From Nocardia flavorosea NBRC 108225 (lineage in GTDB: Bacteria; Actinomycetota; Actinomycetes; Mycobacteriales; Mycobacteriaceae): DNA of 64,000 bases. The stretch lies in NCBI RefSeq assembly GCF_001613385.1, contig NZ_BDCG01000006.1, positions 62,001 to 126,000 of the forward strand. The letters run 5' to 3'. The notes under the pieces are model-generated. The model was not told the origin of the DNA. It did no database searches and was given only the letters and a program-made list of their open reading frames with translations. Both the position numbers and the translations under genes were made by a program. Shown here piece after piece: positions 33,609-44,491 of the stretch (positions are counted from its first letter, which is position 1; every line of letters begins with the position of its first letter).

Positions 33609-36099
33609 CGAGCAGTACCGGGACCTTGCGTTCACCGCTGTCGTCGAACGAGATCGTCGGATCCGCTTCGGCCGGGGCGTTGACGAAGGAGACGAACCGG
33701 GAAAGCTTCTGTTCGTCCTCGAGCACCGCGGCCCATTCGTCGCGATAACCGGCCACATGCGATTCCATCGCCGCTTCCAGATCGGCCGCGATACCGAGAC
33801 TGTCCGCGCAGACCACTGCACGCACATAGTCGATACCCAGATCCTCCTGCCACGGCGCGGTGCGCTGCAACCTGTCCGCGGTGCGGATGTAGAACATCAG
33901 GTAGCGGTCGATATAGGAGATCAGAGTCTCGTCGTCCAGATCGCCGGCCAGCAGCACTGCATGCTTCGGGGTGAGACCGCCGTTACCGCCGACGTAGAGG
34001 TTCCAGCCGTTCTCCGTAGCGATCACACCGACGTCTTTACCGCGGGCCTCGGCGCATTCCCGGGCACAGCCGGAAACGGCCAGCTTCAGCTTGTGCGGTG
34101 ACCGCAAACCGCGGTAACGCTTCTCCAGCAGGACGGCCATCCCGACCGAATCCTGCTGGCCGTACCGGCACCAGGTGGACCCGACGCAACTCTTGACGGT
34201 GCGCAGCGATTTACCGTAGGCATGGCCGGATTCCATTCCGGCGTCCACGAGCCGTTTCCAGATGAGCGGCAACTGTTCGACGCGGGCGCCGAAGAGATCG
34301 ATCCGCTGACCACCGGTGATCTTGGTGTAGAGACCGAACTCCTTGGCGACCGCACCGATCACGATCAACTGCTCGGGTGTCACCTCCCCGCCCGGCATCC
34401 GCGGCACCACCGAATAGGTGCCGTTCTTCTGCATATTGGCCAGGAAATGGTCGTTGGTGTCCTGGAGCGCGGCCTGTTCACCCTCCAGGATGTGCTCGTT
34501 GGAGGTGGAGGCCAGGATCGAGGCGACCGTCGGTTTGCAGATATCGCAGCCGATACCCCTGCCGTGCCGGGCGATCAGATCGGAGAAGGTACGGATACCG
34601 GTGGCCTGCACGATCCGGAACAGTTCGGCACGCGACTGTTCGAAGTGCTCGCACAGCGCCTTCGACATTTCGACGCCGGATTGTTCCAGCACCTTCTTGA
34701 TCATCGGCACACAGCCGCCGCAGGAGGTGCCGGCCTTGGTGCAAGATTTGACAGCAGGGATATCGCAGGCACCGTCGGCGATGGCACCGCAGATCGCGCC
34801 CTTGCTCACATCGTTGCAGGAGCAGATCTGGGCTTCGTCGGGCAGCGCATCGGCGCCGAGTTCCGCGCCGGCCGGAGAGATCAGTGCGGCCGGTTCGGCC
34901 GGTAGCGGCCGCCCGACCAGCGGACGCAGGGCTGCATACTGGGTGGCGTCGCCCACCAGGATGCCGCCGAGCAGGGTCTGCGCATCGTCGGAGATCACCA
35001 GTTTCGCGTAGGTGCCGCGCGCCGCGTCGTGCAGCACCACCGACAGCGCGCCTTCGGTCTTACCGTGGGCGTCGCCGAAGCTGGCCACATCCACACCCAG
35101 CAATTTCAGCTTGGTGGACATATCGGCGCCGGGGAACTCACCGGCCCCGCCGAGCAACCGGTCGGCCACGATCTCGGCGGTCGTGTACCCCGGCGCGACC
35201 AGGCCGTAGCAGACACCTTCGACCGCCGCGCATTCACCGATGGCGTAGATGTTCGGATCAGAGGTGGCCAGGCCCAGGTCCGTGATGATCCCGCCGCGCG
35301 GGCCCACCTCGAGGCCGGCGTCGCGGGCGATCTGGTCCCGGGGCCGGATACCTGCGGAGAACACCACCAGGGCGGCATCGATCGAGCTGTCGTCGGAGAG
35401 ACCGATCCGCAACCGCCCGGCGGGGGCAGCCGTCTCGTCCCGTTCGATGCACTGAGTGCCGACCCCGGTATGCACCTGTAATCCCAGGTCGGAAACCAGT
35501 TTCTCCAGGATCGCGCCACCGCCCTCGTCGACCTGCGCGGGCATCAACCGGTCGTTGTACTCGATCACATGCGGGGTCAGGCCGAGCATCCGCAACGCGT
35601 TGGCGGCCTCCAGGCCGAGCAGACCGCCGCCGACGACCACACCGTGCGCCCCCGGGCCCGCCGCCTCGGCCGTCGCCTTGATGCCGTCGAGATCGGCGAG
35701 GGTGCGGTAGACGAAGCATTCCGGATGTTCGTGCCCCGGCACGGGGGGCACGAACGGATACGAACCGGTGGCCAGCACGAGCGCGTCGTAGTCGAGTACC
35801 GCACCGGCGCCGGTGGTCACCTTCTGCGCCGCCCTGTCGATGGCCTCGGCGCGCTCTCCGAGGCGCAGGTCCACCAGTTCGTCGCCGGCGTACTCGTTAC
35901 CCGGCAGCGCCAGCGCGGCCGGATCCCAGCTGCCGACGTAGGAGGACAACCCCACCCGATCGTAGGCGGGCAGCTGTTCCTCGCCGAGTACGACGACCTG
36001 CCACTGCCCGGCGGAGTCCCGGGAGCGGAGCGCCTCGACGAAGCGGTGCCCGACCATGCCGTGACCGGCGACGACGACTGTCTTGCGCTGTGCATTCAT
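33571..36099 (-). CDS. nirB: Assimilatory NADH-nitrite reductase large subunit NirB
   Basis: 842 aa with GGAGG just before the ATG. Domains in order: FAD/NAD-binding (VVVAGHGMVGHRFVEALR; GVVVGGGLLGLEAANAL; YAIGECAAVEG), a BFD-like [2Fe-2S] domain (CSCNDVSKGAICGAI ... SCGGCVPM), and the sirohaem/[4Fe-4S] nitrite reductase domains. In the latter the cluster Cys are in CVGSTWCRYG and VSGCARECAEARGKDVG. It reduces nitrite to ammonium in the cytoplasm together with NirD. It follows narK by 24 bp and is in one operon with nirD, the HemD fusion and the chelatase that should supply sirohaem. Confidence 0.95.
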   Translation of the reverse strand: MNAQRKTVVVAGHGMVGHRFVEALRSRDSAGQWQVVVLGEEQLPAYDRVGLSSYVGSWDPAALALPGNEYAGDELVDLRLGERAEAIDRAAQKVTTGAGAVLDYDALVLATGSYPFVPPVPGHEHPECFVYRTLADLDGIKATAEAAGPGAHGVVVGGGLLGLEAANALRMLGLTPHVIEYNDRLMPAQVDEGGGAILEKLVSDLGLQVHTGVGTQCIERDETAAPAGRLRIGLSDDSSIDAALVVFSAGIRPRDQIARDAGLEVGPRGGIITDLGLATSDPNIYAIGECAAVEGVCYGLVAPGYTTAEIVADRLLGGAGEFPGADMSTKLKLLGVDVASFGDAHGKTEGALSVVLHDAARGTYAKLVISDDAQTLLGGILVGDATQYAALRPLVGRPLPAEPAALISPAGAELGADALPDEAQICSCNDVSKGAICGAIADGACDIPAVKSCTKAGTSCGGCVPMIKKVLEQSGVEMSKALCEHFEQSRAELFRIVQATGIRTFSDLIARHGRGIGCDICKPTVASILASTSNEHILEGEQAALQDTNDHFLANMQKNGTYSVVPRMPGGEVTPEQLIVIGAVAKEFGLYTKITGGQRIDLFGARVEQLPLIWKRLVDAGMESGHAYGKSLRTVKSCVGSTWCRYGQQDSVGMAVLLEKRYRGLRSPHKLKLAVSGCARECAEARGKDVGVIATENGWNLYVGGNGGLTPKHAVLLAGDLDDETLISYIDRYLMFYIRTADRLQRTAPWQEDLGIDYVRAVVCADSLGIAADLEAAMESHVAGYRDEWAAVLEDEQKLSRFVSFVNAPAEADPTISFDDSGERKVPVLLGLPAMPGGGSGM

Positions 36100-36123
36100 G
36101 GTGTCCTCCGTGGGAATCCGGGA

Positions 36124-37629
36124 TCAGGCCGACGACCGGGCGGACCGGGTTTCGGTGGGCTGGGACGGGGCGCCGGATTCGGCCCGGCGGACCAGGGCCT
36201 CGGCCCCGGCGACGACCTCCCGGCCGGACGCCGGAGCGGCGGGGCGGCGCAGGAACACCGCCCAGGTGACCACGGCGCAGGCGATATAGAACGCCATGAA
36301 CACCCAGAAGGCGGTGGTCGCCGACTGTGTCGAGGCGTAGGAGGAACGCAGTACCAGGTTGATCCCCACACCGCCGAGCGCGCCGATGGCGCCGACGAAA
36401 CCGATCAGCGCACCGGAGGTGTTCTGCGCCCAGGCGGCGCGTTCGGCGGGACTCCCGTCGAGACTGCGCGATTTGGCCTCGAACACCGACGGGATGATCT
36501 TGGTGACCGAGCCGTTGCCCAGGCCGGACAGTATGAACAGCGCCACGAAACCGCCGACCAGCACCGCGAGCACCGGGCCGGAGAAACCGTTCGCCGAACC
36601 GTCCGCGATCGTCGAGGCCACGGCCACCACCACGGCGGCGACCATCATCGCCACGAAGGTGACCACGGTGACCTTGCTACCGCCGAGCCGGTCGGCCAGC
36701 TTGCCACCGTAGGGCCGCGCCAGCGAGCCGAGCAGCGGCCCGATGAAGGCGATCTGCGCGGCATGCAGGGTGGCCTGCGCCGCGGTTTCCCCACCGGCGA
36801 CGAAACTGATCTGCAGGACCTGCCCGAAGGCGAAGCTGTAACCGATGAACGAGCCGAAGGTCCCGATATAGAGGAACGAAACCGCCCAGGACTGCGGCAC
36901 TTTCAGCGCGGTGAGCATAAAGGACAGATCGGCTTTCTGATTGGGCAGATTGTCCATGAACAACGCCGCGCCGAGCCCGGCCAGCACGATCAGCACCAGG
37001 TAAGCCGCGCAGATCACCGAGGCGTATTCGTTGCCGAGGGTCGCGATGATCAGCAGCCCGAGCAACTGGATCACCGGAACACCGATATTGCCGCCGCCCG
37101 CATTCATGCCCAGGGCCCAGCCCTTGAGGCGCTGCGGGTAGAAGGCGTTGATATTGGTCATCGACGAGGCGAAGTTGCCGCCGCCCAGCCCGGCGAACGC
37201 CGCCACGATCAGGAACGTCGTATAGGACGTTCCCGGCTGGTTCACGAAGTACAGCGTGAGCAGGGTCGGGATCAGCAGTGCCACGGCGCTGAACACCGTC
37301 CAGTTGCGGCCGCCGAATCGGGCCGTCGCGACCGTATACGGGATTCGCAGGATCGCGCCGATCAGGGTCGGCACCGCGACCAGGAAGAACTTACCGGCGG
37401 CGTCGATACCGTAGGTTTCAGCCGGCATGAACAGCACCATGACCGACCAGATGGACCAGATGGAGAATCCGATGTGCTCGGCGACGACCGACCAGATCAG
37501 GTTGCGCGTCGCGATCTTCCTACCGCCGGCCTCCCAGGCCGCGGTGTCCTCCGCGTCCCAGCGCTCCAGCTTCGGCCGCTGGAACAACGCCTGCACGGCG
37601 CCGCGGCGGCTTTCTGTCTGCGTGTTCAA
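36124..37629 (-). CDS. narK: Nitrate/nitrite MFS transporter NarK
   Basis: 501 aa from a TTG at 37629, chosen because GGGAGG lies 4 bases upstream; another TTG four codons earlier lies before that site. The NarK nitrate signatures are present: GLGGGNFASSMTNINAFYP and GLGNGSVTKIIPSVF, with about 12 transmembrane segments and the conserved Arg in LRIPYTVATARFGGRN. It takes up nitrate and/or exports nitrite. It heads the narK-nirB-nirD operon and its upstream region carries the likely control sites. Confidence 0.93.
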   Translation of the reverse strand: MNTQTESRRGAVQALFQRPKLERWDAEDTAAWEAGGRKIATRNLIWSVVAEHIGFSIWSIWSVMVLFMPAETYGIDAAGKFFLVAVPTLIGAILRIPYTVATARFGGRNWTVFSAVALLIPTLLTLYFVNQPGTSYTTFLIVAAFAGLGGGNFASSMTNINAFYPQRLKGWALGMNAGGGNIGVPVIQLLGLLIIATLGNEYASVICAAYLVLIVLAGLGAALFMDNLPNQKADLSFMLTALKVPQSWAVSFLYIGTFGSFIGYSFAFGQVLQISFVAGGETAAQATLHAAQIAFIGPLLGSLARPYGGKLADRLGGSKVTVVTFVAMMVAAVVVAVASTIADGSANGFSGPVLAVLVGGFVALFILSGLGNGSVTKIIPSVFEAKSRSLDGSPAERAAWAQNTSGALIGFVGAIGALGGVGINLVLRSSYASTQSATTAFWVFMAFYIACAVVTWAVFLRRPAAPASGREVVAGAEALVRRAESGAPSQPTETRSARSSA

Positions 37630-37706
37630 GGGGCCTCCCAACGTGGTTCGACCCCACGTTAGGAAACGTGTATTGCCGTAATGCTGCCCAAAATGTCCAC
37701 CGAATC

Positions 37707-37747
37707 AACGGTTTCTCACCTGGTCAGCGCGGTGGGCGTGAGAAACC
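37707..37747. promoter_or_regulatory. narK operon control region: inverted repeat and shared GTGAGAAA element
   Basis: GGTTTCTCAC (37710-37719) and GTGAGAAACC (37738-37747) form a perfect 10-bp inverted repeat with an 18-bp spacer. The proximal half read on the minus strand (GTGAGAAACCGTT, 37707-37719) matches the element upstream of narG. It is about 80 bp before the narK start codon. GlnR or NnaR are candidate factors from knowledge of mycobacterial narK-nirBD control, but the repeat does not fit the GlnR box spacing well. Confidence 0.55.
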
Positions 37748-37928
37748 GGCGCTTGTTAACACGCTGTCACAGAAGGATTTCCGGGCGTCACGAACGGCCC
37801 ACTTCGCGCCGGGAAAGCGGTGAGGACTGAGCACAGGATGACCTGCGTCACGCTCCGGGTGCAATCCCGGGAAGCTCACTCGGTCGCGCGCTCACCCACC
37901 ACCGCGCACCGGCTTCAGGGCGAGATGA

Positions 37929-39188
37929 TCAACCGCCCGCGGGCCCATCCTCCAGCAGCCGCGGTTTACAGGCCTGCCAGGCACCGATCAGGAGCACCAC
38001 CACCGAGACCCCGAGCAGCACGAACGGCGCTTCCCAGCCGCCGGTCACGGTGTGCAACATCCCGAACACCAAAGGTCCGATACAGGCCAGCGCATAACCG
38101 ACGCCCTGGGTGAACCCGGACAGCGCCGCCGACCCCGCCGGGGTGCGCGTCCGCAAGTTGATCAGGGTGAGCGCCATCGGGAAGGTACTGGGGCCGAGGC
38201 CGAGGATGACCACCCACAGCACCGGCGCACTCATCGGCGCGATGAGCAGGCCGGCGAACGCCACCAGGAAACAGACCGCGCAGCCGACCGCGACCGGGAA
38301 GGGATTGGTCATGCGGGCCGCCACCGTCGGCGCGGTCAATGCCGCGATCAGGCCCATGAGTGCGAACAAGGCGACCATCGAGCCGCCGAACGCCGCATCC
38401 GCACCGGCATCGGACAGGATGGTGGGCAACCAGGTGAATACGGAGTAGGTGGTCAGCGACGTCATACCGAACATGGCCGACATACCCCAGGCCAATGGCG
38501 AGCGCCATACCTTCGGGGCCCGGCCTGTCGCGCCGGGTAGTCCCGTCGTATCCGCCGCGGCACGGCCGCGCCGATTCCACAGGACACCGATCCACGGCAA
38601 GGCCGCGGCGAACCCGAGCAGCGCCCACACCCCCAGCGAGACCCGCCAGCCGTGGGTTTCGGCGAGTGGCACCGCCACCAGGGCGGGAATAACGGTACCG
38701 ATCTGCACCATGGTGATGTAGAGCGCGCTCACCGTGGCCAGGCGATCGGGGAAGTAGCGTTTCACCAGCGGCGGGACCACGATATTGCCGATCCCCATAC
38801 CGCCGAGCGCCAGCGCGGAGAACAGCAGCAGTCCCACCGTTTCGGAGACCAGTACGCGGGCGAGCATGCCGATCCCGGCGGCGGCCATGGCCGCCAGCAC
38901 GGTCCATTCGAGCCCGATTCGCCGTACCAGCAGCGGGGTCAGCAGCCCGGTCACCGAGAACATCAGGGTCGGGATCATCCCGAAGACGCCGACGACGGCC
39001 GTCGAATAGCCGATATGTTCGCCGATTTCTTCGGCGAGAGGAGTGAAGGCGGTGACCGCGACCCGAAGGGTGAGGGCCGACATGACGATGGCCGCCAGTA
39101 CCAGCAGGCGGCCTTCGATGAGTGAGCGTCGCCGGTCCGCGGTGGGCGGGTCGGCCGGACGGGAGGTCTCGGGCAACGCTGCAGTCAC
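37929..39188 (-). CDS. MFS transporter of the CynX/NimT type
   Basis: 419 aa with about 12 hydrophobic segments. The family resemblance is to cyanate/nitroimidazole-type MFS proteins: LTLRVAVTAFTPLAEEIG in the first loop, GMGIGNIVVPPLVKRYFP in the middle, and LGLGPSTFPMALTLINLR near the end. The substrate is unknown. The GTG at 39188 lacks a clear Shine-Dalgarno sequence. It is divergent from the FadR-type regulator, with 65 bp between the genes and a direct repeat there, so that regulator probably controls it. It lies upstream of narK on the same strand. Confidence 0.82.
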   Translation of the reverse strand: MTAALPETSRPADPPTADRRRSLIEGRLLVLAAIVMSALTLRVAVTAFTPLAEEIGEHIGYSTAVVGVFGMIPTLMFSVTGLLTPLLVRRIGLEWTVLAAMAAAGIGMLARVLVSETVGLLLFSALALGGMGIGNIVVPPLVKRYFPDRLATVSALYITMVQIGTVIPALVAVPLAETHGWRVSLGVWALLGFAAALPWIGVLWNRRGRAAADTTGLPGATGRAPKVWRSPLAWGMSAMFGMTSLTTYSVFTWLPTILSDAGADAAFGGSMVALFALMGLIAALTAPTVAARMTNPFPVAVGCAVCFLVAFAGLLIAPMSAPVLWVVILGLGPSTFPMALTLINLRTRTPAGSAALSGFTQGVGYALACIGPLVFGMLHTVTGGWEAPFVLLGVSVVVLLIGAWQACKPRLLEDGPAGG

Positions 39189-39202
39189 CGAGAAATCATA
39201 GG

Positions 39203-39217
39203 ATGACCATATGACCA
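39203..39217. promoter_or_regulatory. Candidate FadR-type operator between the MFS and regulator genes
   Basis: ATGACC is repeated as ATGACCATATGACCA, with an 8-bp offset, in the short divergent gap. GntR/FadR regulators often bind TGGTCA/TGACCA-like half sites. Inference from pattern and position only. Confidence 0.4.
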
Positions 39218-39253
39218 GGACAAGGCGGTTGTGACGGGCGGTACGCTGTCAGC

Positions 39254-39922
39254 GTGCAAAGCGTTCGCCGCACCAGTCTCATCGCCCAGGTTACCGAGCA
39301 ACTCAAAGAGGATATCCGCTCGGGACGCTGGCCGGTCGGGACGCGGATACCCACCGAACCCGAACTCGCCGAGCTGACCGGAACCGGCCGCAATACGCTA
39401 CGCGAGGCCGTCCAGGCGCTGGTCCACGCCGGCATGCTGGAACGGCGGCAGGGTTCGGGTACCTATGTCATCGCGACCTCCGAAGTCGGCAGCACCCTCG
39501 AAAAGTATTTCGCCGAGGCCGCCGAACGCGATGTCCTGGAACTTCGCCACGGCCTGGAAGCCACCGCCGCCGCCCTGGCCGCCCACCGCCGCGACGAAGC
39601 CGATATCGCCAAAATGCAGCGCCTGCTCGAGGAACGCAACCGACTCTGGCCGACCGATCGTTCCGCCGCCATCGCCGCCGATGTACAACTGCACCGGGCG
39701 ATCGTGGCCGCCAGCCACAATGCGGTGTATCTGGAGTTCTACGATTCCCTGCTCGGCCGGATCGAATCCTCCACCCGCTCCCGTACCGACCGGATCGACG
39801 GCTGGTACAACGACGAACACAGCGAACTGGTGCAGGCCATCACCGACGGCGACGGAGAACGCGCGGCCAAGACCACCCGCTGCTTCCTGGATACCTTGCT
39901 GGCCGATTATCCCGAGCGCTGA
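39254..39922 (+). CDS. GntR-family (FadR subfamily) transcriptional regulator
   Basis: 222 aa from a GTG. The N-terminal winged helix reads VTEQLKEDIRSGRWPVGTRI, PTEPELAELTGTGRNTLREA, HAGMLERRQGSGTYV. The C-terminal FCD domain is all-helical with metal/ligand-binding His and Asp residues (LELRHGLEATAAALAA, DVQLHRAIVAASHN, DEHSELVQAITDGD). FCD regulators usually sense small organic acids. It is divergent from the MFS transporter, which it likely represses, and marks the right border of the 28-kb block absent from this locus in M. tuberculosis. Confidence 0.9.
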   Translation: MQSVRRTSLIAQVTEQLKEDIRSGRWPVGTRIPTEPELAELTGTGRNTLREAVQALVHAGMLERRQGSGTYVIATSEVGSTLEKYFAEAAERDVLELRHGLEATAAALAAHRRDEADIAKMQRLLEERNRLWPTDRSAAIAADVQLHRAIVAASHNAVYLEFYDSLLGRIESSTRSRTDRIDGWYNDEHSELVQAITDGDGERAAKTTRCFLDTLLADYPER

Positions 39923-39947
39923 GGACGTTCCGGCGCGACCGCCTCGG

Positions 39948-40802
39948 TCACAGCAGGAACCGGACCATATCGGCGGTACGCACCAGCCCGGGTAACGCCT
40001 CCGGTGTCGACCGCGGATGCAGGACATGCACCGCCAGCCGGAACATCACCGCGCGTAACAACATCTGCGGCCATTCGGGCAGATCGGCCCATCGTTCGAG
40101 CAACCCCTCGTCGGCGCCGCCCCACGACAGCGCATCCACCACGATCACGCCCGCCGCCCACGCGGCCGGCCGCCAGTACGGGGTGATATCGGTGAGCGCG
40201 GGAGTCTGCGCGCCGGCGAACAGTACGGTGCCGAACAGGTCGCCGTGCACGAGCTGGGCCGGAGTGCGAACGGGTTTGCGCAGCGTCGACAACTGGCCGA
40301 TCAGGTCCAGGCTGTGCCGGCCGTCCGGCGAATTCTCGATCACCGCACCCGCGGCACGCAGGGTACGCAACGGCACCGTCTCCCAAGCCGCCCGATCCGC
40401 GGCCACGAAAACATCCACATCCAGCCACGGCGTCACCGGCGGCTGGGACAGAAATCGGGGTCGGTCCAGGGTGGCGGTCGCCTTGTGCAGCCGTAACGAT
40501 ACCGAGACCACCTCGTCGTGCCGCGGCTCCGGAGACCCGGGCATATAGGTATCGCAGCGCCACCCCGATACGACGTATCGCCCGTCGGTGGCCCGCACCG
40601 GGCGGGCCAGCCGCAACCCGTCTACCCGCAGGCTTTCCCGGGTCTTGGCCGACCACGCGGCCCGGGCGTGATCGGCGACCGGGCTGAGCACCACATCACC
40701 GAGGCGCCAGCCACCCTCCCAATCGCCGAGAGCGACCGGGTCCAATTCACGCAGACCGAATGTGGCCCGCACATGTTCGGGGGGTTCGACTGTGGTGGTC
40801 AC
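39948..40802 (-). CDS. Conserved actinobacterial protein (Rv3205c-like, TIGR02569 family)
   Basis: 284 aa from a GTG at 40802; a GTG at 40832 is an alternative. GGGAG lies about 13 bases before 40802. The sequence has kinase-like landmarks of small phosphotransferases: VHGDLFGTVLF followed by LTDITPYWRPAAWAAGVIVVDALSWGGAD, which resembles the HGDL...D-W pattern of aminoglycoside-kinase-like folds. The family is restricted to actinobacteria and sits beside moeZ, as Rv3205c does. No substrate is known. It is convergent with the FadR gene. Confidence 0.75.
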   Translation of the reverse strand: MTTTVEPPEHVRATFGLRELDPVALGDWEGGWRLGDVVLSPVADHARAAWSAKTRESLRVDGLRLARPVRATDGRYVVSGWRCDTYMPGSPEPRHDEVVSVSLRLHKATATLDRPRFLSQPPVTPWLDVDVFVAADRAAWETVPLRTLRAAGAVIENSPDGRHSLDLIGQLSTLRKPVRTPAQLVHGDLFGTVLFAGAQTPALTDITPYWRPAAWAAGVIVVDALSWGGADEGLLERWADLPEWPQMLLRAVMFRLAVHVLHPRSTPEALPGLVRTADMVRFLL

Positions 40803-41295
40803 GCGCCGTACCGTACTCCCGGCGCCCAGCACGTCGAGTGCGCCACACCGAGCCGTAGCCGTGCCGCGACACGCCGGTCACAACCCCGGAACCCGTGGTC
40901 GCGACCGCGCGGTCGCGAAGATCATCACCGACCGGCTCACCGCACCGCCTCCCCCGCGCACCGGAGTCCCTCGCACACCATCACACCGTAAACGCGGATA
41001 GCGTGACTGCGCCGCAATCTCCGTCCAGGGATTGCAAACCCGTAGCGCGCCACGGATACTCACCACCGGCCCGCTCCGGTCCGGACGCGGACGATCCGGG
41101 CGTGCCTGCGGTGCGGCGCGCAGCCGGAGCGGCGGATACCGACTCTTCACCGGGCCCGGGGCTGGAGGCGAGCCGGACGACACGCAATCCGGCGGTCGAG
41201 GGGTACTCGTCAGGCTCCGTGCACCGCCCGGCGGCAACCCCGTCTTCCGGGCGGCGATCCCGGAATCCGCCGCCCGGCACATCGGCTTACGGCTA
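40803..41295. other. Gene-free stretch with a 20-bp palindrome at 40899-40918
   Basis: No credible coding frame is seen. The one structure is a perfect palindrome, TCGCGACCGCGCGGTCGCGA (40899-40918), which has no following T-run and may be an operator rather than a terminator. It lies between the divergently placed upstream end of the Rv3205c-like gene and the 3' end of moeZ. Confidence 0.5.
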
Positions 41296-42477
41296 TCAGT
41301 ACACCGGCAGCGAGGGATCCACCTGATGCGCCCAGGCGATCACGCCGCCCTGGAGGTGGGTCGCGTCGGCGAAACCGGCGCGTTTGAGCGCGGCGAGCGC
41401 CTCGGCCGACCGGATCCCGGTCTTGCAGTGCAGCACGATCTTTCGGTTCTGCGGCAATTCCGACAGCGCCTCACCGGAAAGAATGCGGTCCTTCGGGATC
41501 AGCGTCGCACCCTCGATATGCACGATGTCCCACTCCACGGGTTCGCGGACATCGATCAGCTCCACTTCACCGGCGGCGAGCATATCCTTGAGCTCACGCG
41601 CGGTTACGGTCGAACCGGCCGCCGCGGCCTGGCCCTCTTCCGACACCACACCGCAGAACGCGTCGTAGTCGATCAGTTCGGTGATCGGCTCACGCGCGGG
41701 ATCGCGGCGCAGTTTGATCGTCCGGTAGCTCATATCGAGGGCGTCGTACACCATGAGCCGGCCCAGCAGCGGTTCGCCGATACCGGTGATGAGTTTGATC
41801 GCCTCGGTCACCATGATCGAACCGATGGATGCGCACAGCACCCCGAGTACACCGCCCTCGGCGCAGGACGGCACCATCCCGGGCGGCGGGGCCTCCGGGT
41901 AGAGGTCGCGATAATTGATCCCGCGGCCGTCGGGTGCGTCCTCCCAGAACACCGAAACCTGGCCCTCGAACCGGTAGATCGAACCCCAGACATAGGGCTT
42001 GCCGGCCAGTACGGCGGCGTCGTTGACGAGATACCGGGTGGCGAAGTTATCGGTGCCGTCGAGGATCAAGTCGTATTCGGAGAACAGTTCCACCGCGTTC
42101 TCCGGCTCCAGCCGGAGCTTGTGCAGCCGCACGTCGATATTGGAGTTGATCTCCAGAATCGAATCGCGGGCGCTGTCGGCCTTGGGCCGGCCGATATCGG
42201 ATTCCCCGTGGATCACCTGCCGTTGCAGGTTCGAGGCATCCACCTCGTCGAACTCGACGATGCCCATGGTGCCCACCCCGGCGGCGGCCAGATACAGCAG
42301 CGCCGGTGAACCCAGGCCGCCCGCGCCGATCACGAGCACCTTCGCGTTCTTCAGCCGCTTCTGCCCGTCCATCCCCAGATCGGGAATGATCAGGTGGCGG
42401 CTGTACCGGGCGACCTCGTCCCTGGTCAGTTCCGCCGCAGGCTCCACAAGTGGGGGCAGGGACTTCGGTGATGACAC
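41296..42477 (-). CDS. moeZ: Adenylyltransferase/sulfurtransferase MoeZ (ThiF/E1-like plus rhodanese)
   Basis: 393 aa, close to the 392 aa of M. tuberculosis MoeZ. The start is a GTG at 42477 with GAGGAG upstream. The E1-like domain has VLVIGAGGLGSPALLYLAAAG, NLQRQVIHGESDIG and DGTDNFATRYLVND. The C-terminal rhodanese domain carries the persulfide Cys in IVLHCKTGIRSAEALA. MoeZ adenylates and thiolates small carrier proteins such as MoaD (molybdopterin) and CysO (cysteine synthesis). The Moco link fits the Mo enzymes in the window, although the gene belongs to the conserved backbone (Rv3206c). Confidence 0.94.
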   Translation of the reverse strand: MSSPKSLPPLVEPAAELTRDEVARYSRHLIIPDLGMDGQKRLKNAKVLVIGAGGLGSPALLYLAAAGVGTMGIVEFDEVDASNLQRQVIHGESDIGRPKADSARDSILEINSNIDVRLHKLRLEPENAVELFSEYDLILDGTDNFATRYLVNDAAVLAGKPYVWGSIYRFEGQVSVFWEDAPDGRGINYRDLYPEAPPPGMVPSCAEGGVLGVLCASIGSIMVTEAIKLITGIGEPLLGRLMVYDALDMSYRTIKLRRDPAREPITELIDYDAFCGVVSEEGQAAAAGSTVTARELKDMLAAGEVELIDVREPVEWDIVHIEGATLIPKDRILSGEALSELPQNRKIVLHCKTGIRSAEALAALKRAGFADATHLQGGVIAWAHQVDPSLPVY

Positions 42478-42547
42478 GTCTGCGAACTCCTCGTATCGAA
42501 TAGCCGGGTTCCGGTTACAACGCGGGCCCACCGAGCATTCTTCCCGA

Positions 42548-44429
<1,882 letters not shown>

Positions 44430-44433
44430 AACA

Positions 44434-44472
44434 TGCCGAAGCCCCCGCCCGGATCGGGCGGGGGCTTCGGCA
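44434..44472. terminator. Bidirectional terminator between the TetR and DUF3107 genes
   Basis: A very stable hairpin, with arms TGCCGAAGCCCCCGCCC and its complement, sits between two convergent genes (ends at 44429 and 44492). The flanks are AT-richer on both sides. Confidence 0.75.
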
Positions 44473-44491
44473 ATGTTACGGGGCGCCGACC

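Noticed and set aside
37707..37747. GlnR box upstream of narK
   Set aside because: The GTnAC-N6-GAAAC pattern is not matched with correct spacing; kept only as an unassigned inverted repeat.
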